Positions 49,491-59,973 of a stretch of 64,000 nucleotides of DNA are shown here, piece after piece. Source of the DNA: Eucalyptus grandis. Taxonomy: Eukaryota > Streptophyta > Magnoliopsida > Myrtales > Myrtaceae. Every line of letters begins with the position of its first letter. Positions within the stretch are counted from its first letter, which is position 1. The notes under the pieces are model-generated. The model was not told where the DNA came from, did no database searches, and was given only the letters and a program-made list of their open reading frames with translations. The translations under genes were made by a program, and so were the position numbers. The stretch is from contig NC_052613.1 of assembly GCF_016545825.1 (NCBI RefSeq), positions 11,408,001 through 11,472,000 of the forward strand, written 5' to 3'.

Positions 49491-52400
49491 TCAACATGAG
49501 GGAAGATCATCAGGAGGAGGCAGCAAGACTTGAGATGGGCCTGGCCCATTGCGTACAATGAAGGCCATGGCAAGGCCCCATGTAGTGTGCTCCTCAAGGT
49601 GGCAATGGATGAACCAAGCCCCTGGGTTATCCGCCTTCAGGCGGATCGCGGCCCATCCCCCGGCGGGGACCGCCACCGTATTCCTCTCGGGCGGGTCCAC
49701 GAGGTTATAGCCTGCGGGATGGACGTTGGCATCGTAGTTCCCGAAACCCCGCCCCACGATGAAGAAGTTGTGACCGTGGACGTGGATGGGATGGTTCTCG
49801 GGGTTAAGGAAGCTCGTGTCCTGGAGCACAATCTCCAAGTTGGTGCCGAACGGCACCACCAGGAGCTTGCTTCCAAACTCGGTATTCATGTTCTCCGTGA
49901 GGGGGTCGACTCCAGTGAAATCGAAGACCTTCGGGGGTCGCTCCGGGAAGGTCGAGGTTAGCATCTTGCTCGCGGTGAGGTTCTTGTAGTGCCCCTCGAG
50001 GATCGACATTAGCGGGCGGACGAAGGACTGGTTGTTCATCGATGCAAAGAACTGCTTCCCGGTGTAGCCCTTGCAAGTTCGGTTCGGCGGACAATCTTGG
50101 AGGTTGAGGCTGATGGTGGTGATCACTCTCCTATCGATTGCCTTGGGGACCCTACATGGGTATTGAGGTGTTGCAAGGCTCCTGAGCTTGTCCGCGAACT
50201 TTGTGGCAAAAGTGGTGTCGGTCATTTTAGGAAGATTAGGGACCACGACGCTAGGCTCGGTTCTTCTGTCACTAGAATTAGGGCCTTTGTATTTTAAAAA
50301 GCCCAGTGTTGTGGAATTATCAAAGGGGAAAACGGAGGTGAGGTAAGGAGCGGCTGCCATTGGGAACATTCCTGAGGGGTCCGGCGCTCGGTTCGTCTGG
50401 AGCAGGACGTTCGTGGTCTGCCCCGGAGCAATCATTATGGCCGGGGTTGAAAAGGGCTTCGTGTAGGCCGCATCGATCTCAACCACCTTCAGCGAGTGGT
50501 TGGCCACTGCGAAGAAGAGCTCATCATTGAGTGCGGCGTTGATGATCCGAAGCAGGTACGTCTTGCCCGGTTCCACGGCCTGGATGAACGTATCTGCAGA
50601 GGCAGGAAGCAATGGGAGATTAAACTACTTTAGGTGATCATAGCCCCCCCAAAAAAAAGGGAAGGAACTAAAGCTTTGAGAAAGAGCAAAAGAAAAACAT
50701 CTCATTGAGCATGCACTAGTATTACGGTACCTTTGGCAGAGCAAGGATAGAGAGGACCTGGAAGGCCATTGATGGTGTAAGCGTCTGAGGAATTAGGGCC
50801 ACCACCATAAATCATTTCACCCTCCACTGCATCAACATCCGCATTCCACCATTCACCTATGGTTTAGGGTCAAACCAGGTGCAATCCCAAGTCAGAAAGC
50901 AGTACAGACAGAACCAAAAAATAATTCAGAGCGAGAGAGTGAAAGTGAAAAGGGTCTTGGCCATCATATTCATTTGCATACTGGAATTCTGAACAAAAGA
51001 ACACAAAGGGGACATTGGTTGCATGATGTGGGTCAAAGTTCTCGAACATAGAAGTAGACCTGACGGATACACTACATGTGACATGCACTATGTGCAAAAG
51101 TAGAAACGTGGACTCGACAATCAATGTGTTATTTTTAAGATTTACTTCAACAATATGTCAAATGTAATTAGTTAACAGATATGATATCTTAATTATTAGC
51201 TCGCAAATTTGGTATTAAAAACCCTTTAAAATATATTTAAGTCCATGTCATCCGAAGCATATCATATTGAGATGCAGATCAACGCATTTAAATATATTTA
51301 AAGGGTATTATCTGATAAGATAGCTAAGCATTACCGAAAATGATGGGGATTTCGGCTTCAATCTTGGGTGAGAACGGATAGGGCAAGCGGGGGTAGATGA
51401 TGAAGGCACCGTGTACGGAGGCTCTTTGCCAAGAGAAATGGGCGTGCCAAAAGAGGGTGCCTCTTTGGTCCGCCACGCTGAAGTTGTAGGTGTAAGTTTG
51501 CCCTCCTTTTATGGGGCATTGGGTTATGTAGGCCGGTCCATCCGCCCATGCCGTCCTGTACTGCCTTATGCCATGCCTATGCCCAAGATGACAACATCAA
51601 CATCAACTCCATCTTTAACATTCATAAGCTTTTCAAAATGAACTAAATCGAAAGGGCTTCTAATCAAAGGTTGAGTTCATATGAGCAGAATTACAAATTT
51701 TTCATAAGCCGCCTTCTTTAGGCACTTTCCAATGTTTCCATGAACAGGACAAACCCTTGGAGGCATCCAAAACCCTTTTGGCTTCCGGTTTAAAAAAGTT
51801 TAATCTTAAATTAAGTGGAGAAGATATCAAGAATTCCTTAATTGAGTTTATGCGCATCTATGCACTATAGATCCTTTGAATCGAGTGACTCTCTCCTAAA
51901 TATATTACCTCAAACGGTCGGAAATGCCTTTTTTTAAACATTTGTCTTTCCAATTTATTTTATTTTTGGCATAGCTAGTGTGCGAAAAAAGAGCAACTTG
52001 CATGCCAGAAAAGTCGATATCCTCGTGCAGTGACAAAAGGAACAGGCCCGGTCAGATTCGAGGGGCTCATTTCGTAGCATTGACCGGAACAGCATGATGA
52101 TCGAGAAAAGAAGCAAAGAACGGGAGATATTCATGTAATAATGAGCTAGGAAAAAGTGAATGAAAAGTACAATGATTTGCAGCCCAACATAATAAGAACC
52201 AATTAATCATGTGCGTGCATGCTTTGATATGTTACCAGTGGATCGTGGTGTTCTTGGTGATGCGATTGGTGACTTTAACTTCGACATGGTCGCCTTCGTG
52301 GACGGCGATGGTTGGCCCCGGATATTCGCCGTTCACCGTCAGAAGCGACTTTGTGTGGCACAGTCGGGTCACTTCTTCCCACTCCAACTAAGACACAGGA

Positions 52401-52825
52401 AATATTTGGAAAGTAAGGTTTTTAAGTTAAATTAATCTCAAATGTCATAGTCATATACTATTAGGGTTATCACAAATCGATTGTGAAAATGGTTAGTGGT
52501 CGATCTATAAGTATGAGGAAATGCTTCAAACCTTGGAGCTAGCTTTTAGGATAAAAATTATCCAAAACCAACCAACGTAAAGTTTTAAGAATGAAATTAT
52601 GCGAAACGCGTCCACTCGAGTTTCAAGTTCTTTCTTTTCTCTTCTTTCTTATTCATGCCATGTACGTGATTTCACAAACACATTAGGCAGAAAGCAAGAG
52701 AGAGAGCTTACATTGAAATGAAAACGTTTGGTGTCCGTTGCGGCAGAGAAAGCTATAAGAATATTGCAAGTGAGGATGAGAACTAAAACCCTTAGAATCA
52801 TGCATTGCTGGTTGGTACCCTCCAT
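49491..52825 (-). CDS. Laccase B (multicopper oxidase), five exons
   Basis: Exons, in gene order: 52712-52825, 52236-52387, 51335-51576, 50731-50856 and 49491-50593. Lengths (114, 152, 242, 126, 1103 bp) are identical to laccase A, predicting 578 residues. All GT-AG borders and phases are kept. The signal peptide ([18 protein letters not shown]) and every copper motif are present: [16 protein letters not shown] and HCHLEEH with axial Leu. It is about 93% identical to A by hand count. Relative to A it is more acidic (for example WEE for WKQ in exon 2, DELFF for HELFF, FDFTG for FNFTG). It probably acts in the wall like other laccases; the substrate is unknown. It lies 11 kb from laccase A in the same orientation. 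Confidence 0.95.
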
Positions 52826-52838
52826 TGCAATTCACCTT

Positions 52839-52843
<5 letters not shown>

Positions 52844-52880
<37 letters not shown>
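52844..52880. repeat. (TC)n microsatellite in the laccase B leader
   Basis: A 37-bp TC run 18 bp upstream of the ATG, homologous to 38271-38317 and shorter by about 10 bp. Confidence 0.9.
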
Positions 52881-52884
<4 letters not shown>

Positions 52885-52929
52885 GACAGGCAATGGCTAA
52901 TATGTTACAAGAGCCCCATGCACAACCAC

Positions 52930-52942
52930 CCATTATATAGAG
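52930..52942 (-). promoter_or_regulatory. Laccase B candidate TATA box
   Basis: On the gene strand the sequence reads CTATATAATGGG about 110 bp upstream of the ATG, in the same place as the TATA candidate of laccase A. Confidence 0.5.
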
Positions 52943-53191
52943 AAGGAGATTCTCTCTCTTTGTAACCTTCTGTCATCATTGCTTTGCCTTTCGGGGTTCT
53001 AATTATTGTCCTAAATTATTTATATTATACGGTTCCCTTGTTGTGTTGACGCGGTAGGTGAGAGTGTAAGCTGACAAAGGAACTTGTCGATTGTATCCTT
53101 CCAATTGAAAATGAGACTTTGGGTTACAGTCACGCTAGGTAGAATCAAAAATTAGAGCGAGCGCTCCCCGTTTAGAATCTGCATAAGAAAA

Positions 53192-53274
53192 ATTACATTA
53201 TCACGAGCCCCACCAAACCCCATTCAAGTCCCAAGCTTTGGCAATCGTTCTAGGGTTCTCCAAAGCTAAAAAAA
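53192..53274. other. ~83-bp insertion of unknown origin in unit 2
   Basis: Unit 1 reads 'gcataagaaaaaatatgttggcc' where unit 2 has an extra segment beginning 'ttacattatcacgagcccc' and ending in an A-run. No target duplication is clear. Confidence 0.5.
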
Positions 53275-53329
53275 TATATATTGGCCTTCTTGTCTCATTC
53301 TTTTCACCAGTTAACGTACTTCCTCTAGC

Positions 53330-53366
53330 ATTATTAAAAAAATAAAAATAAAAATAAATAAATAAA
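53330..53366. mobile_element. A-rich mini-insertion with 18-bp direct repeats
   Basis: A 37-bp A-rich insert lies between taacgtacttcctctagc (53312-53329) and taacgtactttctctagc (53367-53384), one mismatch. Unit 1 has a single copy. This looks like target-primed insertion of little more than a poly(A) tail. Confidence 0.65.
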
Positions 53367-54220
53367 TAACGTACTTTCTCTAGCCCCTTTCAGATTCCTA
53401 CTGGTCAGCGTGGTCGTTTGTGGGGTGCTAGGTGAGATATCTAGTCAGTTGGACTAAACCAGTGTCTGTCCTTATCAGAAAAACTGGAAATTCTCTCGTT
53501 TCCTCTTACTTTCGTCTAAAGACCTTGGCTTGGGGAGGCTTTGCACGTGCCGGAGAGAGAGAGAATATAAGTTGTTGTCTACCAACCCCCAGCCGAATAT
53601 GATTATTTTTATGGTGAGCGGTTCATAAGCTTTTTCACAACTTTGCTAGTAACTCATACATGACTGAAAGATGGTGCATTGAATCAAATATTTAATTTTT
53701 TCAGCGATCATCCATCCAGTGACAGCTCACGACATGTGATACAAATGCTGTATGTGGCACCCCTCGTCGTATACAGACTTGCAAACAGGCTGCTTTAATT
53801 CAAGGGACTGACTTGATTGTTCAATTCAAAGCCAATTTCGAGAAAATCTACTTTTGATTCTTGAAAACTAATCTAGGAACGATTCGATGCGATTCTAAGG
53901 TCGGAACTAGTTCTCTTGGCCATGATTCCAAAACAAAATTTGATCTTACAATGATTCAGACCATGGAATTCAATATATGAAAATATTTCATACAAATAAT
54001 TTGGCCAACACACCCAAGAAAGTATTTAATTGCAATGTCTATAATTATGAGAGAGGACAAAAATTAGGCTTTAAAATTGTTGCACGAAAAATCATTCCTA
54101 TGACAGGATCAGTGCACTGAGATGTATATAGTTTTTAATTTTGGTAATTGAATTTAATTCACTTATCAAATGAAAACTTTCTTTTTTTGATTTGCTTGTC
54201 TAGAAAAATACTGTCCACCA

Positions 54221-55430
54221 GCCGAAGCATACGGTTTTGCTCTTGGGCTTGGAGGAAACTCCTTGCTATGAGGAAGGACTTTCAATGATTCTTTCTATGG
54301 CATATAAGGGATGGCAAAATGGTTTCTCTCTGGTTTGATCCTTGGTTACCATAAGGCCCCCTCAACTTGGTCTTCTCTGACATGTATATTTACCGATCGG
54401 GTCTGTCTAGGCAGGCTTCAGTTGCTGATTTATATTTCGCTCCAGGCCTAGCAACTAAGCGTCTTATTGAAGAGTGGGGTCACACTCTGCCTTTGTTATC
54501 CCAGTCCTCGGATCGGTTTTCGTGGCTTGAGACTACCTTAGGCGTTTTTTCTACTGCCTCGACGTGTGAGGCTATTCGTGCGAAGCGTAATGTGGTTCCT
54601 TGGCATTCCTTTGTGTGGAGTAAATCTATTACACCAAGGCACCAATTCCATTTGTGGCTCATCATGAGGAACCGTCTTCCCACTCAGGTCTTTCTTCTTT
54701 CCTTTGGTAGGATTCTTGATGGTGCTTGTGTTTTTTGTAACTCTAGACCGGATTCCATTAATCATCTGCCGAATTACCGCTGGCTTGGCTTCTAAATGCA
54801 ACCTTATATGGCATGGTACCAAACGATGGCGAGATACTATCTCTTGGGCCCTTAAAGTTCTCTCAAGCGATGACTTCTCTCAAGCGATTGCTAGATTTTC
54901 CTTCACTGCGCTTTGCCATCTTATTTGGAAAACTAGGAATGGCATTCTCTTTCGGGGCAAGACTCTCGTTGTGCCTACCATGAAGAACCACCTACTTAAA
55001 GTTGTGAGGGACAAAGCCATCTCCTTTAGCCAAGTGACGGATACTCCGAGAAATAGAAGAACTCAACTAATTTGGGGTATTGACTTGACCATCTTTGCGG
55101 ACTAAGTGCTTCGGCCTTTGATGTTTCGTCACCTACCAGCATGTCAAGGTCTTGTTGCCTTTTCTTTCGGAGGGTTGGTGTGTTCTTGGCTATTAGCTCC
55201 TTTTGGCTGTTTTTGCTTGTCTGGTTGTTTTTCTTGTAGCTTTTCTTTCTATTTGACTTTTTTCGTGGATGCCATTTGGCTTCCTATTGCTATCTTGGTA
55301 GCTTTTGGCTTCCTTTTCCTGGCATCCTTCCACTCGACCTGGCTTGTTGCCTCGTTGAGTGTAAGTTTTTTATGCTAGTTTCCAAGTTGTATAGTTTGAT
55401 TTAAGTCAATATATTCTGACCTTACCCCAA
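54221..55430 (+). mobile_element. 5'-truncated LINE with zf-RVT domain
   Basis: A 1210-bp insertion lies between AAAAATACTGTCCACCA (54204-54220) and AAAAATATTTTCCACCA (55431-55447), two mismatches, and ends in an A-run. The 5' end starts inside ORF2. The open stretch 54367-54795 carries WHSFVWSKSITPRHQFHLWL and NRLPTQVFLLSFGRILDGAC, matching the reverse-transcriptase zinc-binding (zf-RVT) region of plant LINEs. A frame change near 54770 leads to 54704-55105, with HLIWKTRNGILF near its end, then a 3' UTR. Unit 1 has the empty site near 40080. It is a dead copy. Confidence 0.88.
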
Positions 55431-56021
55431 AAAAATATTTTCCACCAAATGCGTTTTTACAGAAATATGTAAAAATTCCAAGGCCGACATTGTAGCACCT
55501 CAAATTTTGCCCACATTTTCTTTGTCCAATATTCAATTCACTTGATTTTTACCATGTCGGGTTGTTTGTGTCAAAAGAGCTTTTCAAGAAGCTCAATTTC
55601 ACTAGATAAAATTGCAAAATCACGAAACTGAGGTTTTTGCCTGTACCGAGGTCTAAGACATGATATATGAATCAAACCTCGTTTCAGTGACTTGAGACAT
55701 TCAAGGAGAAAAGATCATTTACTACAACTTGGAGATCTTTAAAGTACCATTTGATTCCAAGACCTCTAAATATAGTTTCAAGCTCTTGGATCTTTTTCAG
55801 TATTAAAAGGTTTGACCAAAATTCGATCGATCAACGATTACTTTTCCATCCAACGTCCTGTCGGCCCACTTTTTCTTATGCCTTGGAATGCTTGTGAACC
55901 CTAGTTTCATAGTGTGCAATTGAAATATGGAAATCAGAGACTTCCATACATTGTGAAAGATGGGCAACTAGTTCTGATTGGTTAAAAAGTGACTATGGAA
56001 ATTTTAGTGGCAATATATATA

Positions 56022-56724
56022 TGTTAAATTATGTTTCGAGTATGAGCGTTTATAAAATGTGATTTGCTTGAATATTTTTTGGTCAACAGAAAAGTTTTGT
56101 CGCTGGATATTTACAAAAGAAGAAATAAAAGACAAAAGAACAATTTCTTTATTTCCTCTTTTGGCACATAACTTTCACGCCTGGATTTTCTCCCTTTAGC
56201 AGATGGAAACAAAGGAACAAAAAAATAAAGTGAGAAGCTCCAGCACGTAAGCCTCTGCACGTGATTCTCTAAAGTCAAACTTTGACCTAGGCAGAGATAC
56301 TATTCTTCCCCCAAAACAAAAGAAGCCGCCGAAGCAAGAAACCGCTGAAATCTACGCAGTGCCACACGTTTGAACCCCTTGGGAAAGAGCCGCATATTTT
56401 CCTTGAAGCTGCGCGAAGCTTGAACGTGTGATAATTTTGTAGCATGAGTTTATGTTCAAGTGAGTTATTAATTTCTAAATACTTTGGGCTTGAGTTAAAT
56501 CTAAATGTAAAAAACATTCGAACGTGTGAACGATTGTAAACTCTGATTTTCCGATTATAGTAAATTATTTGTTGTTGGCTCTCTCCGTGGATGTAGGTAC
56601 CGATACTCGCACCGAACCACGTAAATTTCTAGTGACCTTATTATTTCTCGTTTATTTTCTATGGTGATTTCGCATTGACATAAATTACAAAATCCTGTCG
56701 TTTTCCACGTATTATATTTCAACA
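56022..56724 (+). mobile_element. Copia-type solo LTR
   Basis: The 703-bp insert starts TGTTAAATTATG and ends TTTCAACA. It aligns over its length with the 3' LTR of the Copia element at 61639-62348 (opposite strand). The shared start is TGTTAAATTA.TGT.TCGAGT and the shared end region is GACRTAAATTRCAARATYCT. Unit 1 lacks it ('caatatggatgtaaaag' near 40660). No clean 5-bp target duplication remains: the flanks are atata and gatgt. Confidence 0.8.
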
Positions 56725-56729
56725 GATGT

Positions 56730-57121
56730 AAAAGACTTTCTTATAAGGGGGAAAATTTGAGGTTTGAAATGTGTTTCCAATCTTGACATGATAACGGGTT
56801 TGATAAGAAACTATTAATCATAGCCATCATATCCATGACTTTTCATCCAAGAGCAAAAGACTTTCTTACAAGGGGGAAAAACCATTTTTGAAGTTTAAAA
56901 TGTGTTTCCAATCTTGATATGATAGCGGGTTCAATAAGAAACTACTAATCACAACCATCATATCCATGACTTTTCATCCAAGACTAAAAGACTTTTTGAC
57001 AAGGGAGAAAAACCATTTTTGAGGTTTAAAGCATGTTTCCAATCTTGACATGATAACAGGTTCCGTAAGAAACTACTAATCACAACCATCATATGCTTGA
57101 CTTTTCATCCAAGAATTAAGA
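56730..57121. repeat. Three tandem copies of a ~125-130-bp segment
   Basis: Copies start with aaaagactt at 56730, 56855 and 56986, and each ends 'catgacttttcatccaaga'. Unit 1 has only one copy (about 40665-40800), so the triplication occurred in unit 2. Confidence 0.9.
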
Positions 57122-57343
57122 CCAAAAAGGTTATTAATAAGGACGAACGCACTTTAGGATTTTATTATTCTTTGGTAAATGCCCATGATTAGCTTATGGG
57201 AATTGATAATGGTTCAATGAACTTTGAATTAATGTCTGAAGAGCTTGAGCAACTCATTCCTTCTATAAATGTTCTTCCTATTCAATAGAGAAAAAGAAAA
57301 TATTTGCAATGGCCAACAAATGGATAAGTTCAATTTAAATTGG

Positions 57344-58003
57344 AGTATGCTTAAAACGAGCAGAACCGTGACCACCCTTGCCAATACATGGGTAAAACTG
57401 ATTGGATAAATCGAGAATGCAACATTTTAAATGTTGCTTTTAAATGCCAATAATTCGACCACTAGAGGGGGGCCCACTGGAGGCCCACCAAAATCTTCAT
57501 AAATGAGCTCCAAAATTTAGGAATACACATGGCTGAACAAAAAAAATGCTAGTAATTCTAGAAACACAAATTTTATTGGCACCATCAGTCAAAAGGCCTC
57601 TTTTATCTTGCACCACAACATGACAATCCTTACACATATACATATACATACACATACACATATACAAGAGAATGTGCAAAATTACTAGGAAATCTACAAC
57701 TTTGGTTGCCTCTCTTTGGATCTACCAGCTCCTAAATTTGGAGGCTGATGAGGCCGTGAAGATCTTCAACTCCCATTTCAATTTCCTTAGATACGTGATA
57801 AATATTTATTCTCTCGAAAAAAAAAATTCTGCTAATTCAATTTTATCTTCTCGATATCGTTATTATTTGATAAATAATATAAGACATGGCAGGAGCTATC
57901 AATGCTTGAAAAGAAAGGAAAAATAATAAAATGATTTAGATACTGGGATATGCTTTTTATATTGATAAATATATATAGACTCTTAAAGTAATGATCGGCA
58001 ACT
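57344..58003. other. Noncoding stretch
   Basis: AT-rich and stop-rich, with a short CATATA/CACATA repeat near 57634-57665. No gene seen. Confidence 0.5.
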
Positions 58004-58075
58004 GGGCGTTTGGTCTAGTGGTATGATTCTCGCTTTGGGTGCGAGAGGTCCCGAGTTCGATTCTCGGAACGCCCC
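58004..58075 (+). tRNA. tRNA-Pro (anticodon UGG)
   Basis: The 72-nt sequence folds as a cloverleaf. The acceptor stem is GGGCGTT pairing with AACGCCC. The D arm contains GTCTAGTGGTATGATTC. The anticodon loop TTTGGGT between CTCGC and GCGAG gives anticodon TGG (58036-58038). The T arm includes GGTCCCGAGTTCGATTCTCGG-type sequence in two parts. A-box (TGGTCTAGTGG) and B-box (GAGTTCGATTC) promoter elements are intact, there is no intron, and a T-rich stretch follows. It closely fits plant nuclear tRNA-Pro genes and looks functional. Confidence 0.96.
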
Positions 58076-58857
58076 TTTCATCTTTTTCATAGCTCTTGCT
58101 GACCTTTTTCTGTTCCTTTTTCTTATTTCTTCATTTGGAACCCTTGGGCAAGTTGAGGACCAGAGAAAATGTAAATGTCTCTTATTTTCCTTTTTTTCTT
58201 TTGTCTCTTCTTTTGGAATTTATGGGCAAAGTTGAGGACCTTTGAAAATGTACATGTCTCTTATTTCTCTACTTTTGACGTCTCCCATTAACTTGAAGGC
58301 CATCTTTTTGGAAAGTCACCGGTCAAAACCCACTTTTCATTACCGTTAAACCCCTTTTTTACCCCCAAAGATTGACTTCTCACCTACCCTCCCATCGCAG
58401 CTCGATTATTAAATTCGTCATCAGCATTAAGAAAAAGAACTCAAATGAAGCTCATCATTTTCCACCAACCGCCCAAAGTCCATGATTTATTCATTTATTA
58501 TTAGACATCAATATAAAGTTTTCGTTGTTTTTTCTGCTAGCGATCACTGGGAAATTTCCCACTGCAAAAAGAAAGATTAAATAAATAGATTAAAATAATC
58601 ACTATGTATTTTCCAGTGAACATCAAAGGATATATATGCTGGTCAACGCCAGGCACTACCAACTCAAGGATAAATTTGTGCAATATCTGGTGGTTCCCAA
58701 AGATGCGGGTTCCTAGGCAAACGTGCTTCATTAATTTCCTTTTTAAGTCCTTATTGGAGTTAGAGCAGCCAGCCACCTCTAGATGGGGAGCACTGGAGGA
58801 GATAATGATTGCTTGATTTGGCCGTCACAATCGAGTTAATCACATCATCTTAATTTT
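58076..58857. other. Noncoding stretch downstream of the tRNA
   Basis: T-rich near the tRNA. A phrase 'gggcaagttgaggacc...gaaaatgtaaatgtctcttatt' is repeated once (58147-58190 and 58225-58266). No gene seen. Confidence 0.5.
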
Positions 58858-58894
58858 ATGAGCCTTTCCATAGAAACAGTGGGAACTGAACAAA

Positions 58895-59590
58895 TCTATG
58901 TAACAGCTTCCCAAGCACCTACTTTCATCTCATCATATATAAAAAGGAACTCACACTTTTCTTGTGTCTTCATTCACCCAAATGCATTATTTTGGGTGTT
59001 AAAACCACCATTTACATCTTGCAATTGCTATCAAATCCGGAGCTCAAAACATGACCTTACCTAACCCATTGGAATTGTCTATAAGAGGTAAGGCGTTTTG
59101 TTTGGACTATCCAGAGGTGGGGCTTCAATCCCACGTCAGAGTTGCATGTGGGCGACTATTTAAAAGTAGGAGTGGGAGGCTTATACAACACCTAAGTTTA
59201 GCATTAGCTTCTCCATCTCTTGTGAGTGAAAGGGTGGTCCCCTGACTATGTAATAGCTTCTCAAGCACTGCTTTCACCTTATCATAAATAAAAATGACTC
59301 TTAACACTTTTTCTGTGTCTTCATTCATCCAATTGCATTATTTTGGGTGTTAAAACCACCATTTAGAACTTGCTATTACTATCAAATTTGGAGCTCAAGG
59401 CATGACCTTAACTAACCCAATGGAATTATCTATAAGAGTTTAGACGTTTCGTTTGGACTCTCCAGAGGTGGGGCTTCAATCCCACGTCAGAGTTGCATGC
59501 GTGCGAGTATTTAAAAGTAGGAGTGGGAGGTTTATACAACACCCCAATTTAGTGTTAGCTTCTACATCTCTTGTGACTTAAAAAGAGCAA
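58895..59590. repeat. ~351-bp tandem duplication
   Basis: Two copies share 'tgcattattttgggtgttaaaaccaccattta' in pieces, 'ccagaggtggggcttcaatcccacgtcagag' (59111 and 59462) and 'tatttaaaagtaggagtgggagg'. A third, shorter echo, 'ggggcttcaatcccaca', is at about 59658. No conserved frame. Confidence 0.85.
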
Positions 59591-59825
59591 AATGTCAAGG
59601 TGTAAATTTCAATGTAGAGTATCATAAAGTCGTGTAAGTGGACCCCCTTTGAACATGGGGCTTCAATCCCACATAGAAATTGTATGTGCACATTGACGTG
59701 ATAATTTAAAAGGGTGTTTTGTTTATCCATCTCTTGGGAGTGAAAAAAAAAAGAAAATTACAAAAATCATCTTCAACTTCACTTTCCGTATCAGATATAC
59801 TCATCACATTTCAAAACCTATAATT

Positions 59826-59973
59826 ATTCATCCTCACTTTTTACAATGAATTTTCACTGGCATCTCTCACTCTTATATAATTTACCAAATTGGCATTTTA
59901 TTCATCCTCACTTCTACGATGAATTTTCACTAACTTCTCTCGCCCTTATATAATTTACTGAAGTGACATTTTA
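59826..59973. repeat. 74-bp tandem duplication
   Basis: Copies start 'attcatcctcact' at 59826 and 59900 and both continue through 'gaattttcact' and 'cttatataattta'. Confidence 0.8.

Larger units (their letters stand above)
41022..57337. repeat. Segmental duplication, unit 2 (laccase B)
   Basis: A head-to-tail copy of 31204-41021, enlarged to 16.3 kb by insertions at 43632-46719, 47766-49403, 53192-53274, 53330-53366, 54221-55430 and 56022-56724, and by local triplication at 56730-57121. The right boundary is AATTGG at 57338-57343, after which the sequence no longer matches the start of a unit. Confidence 0.93.
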
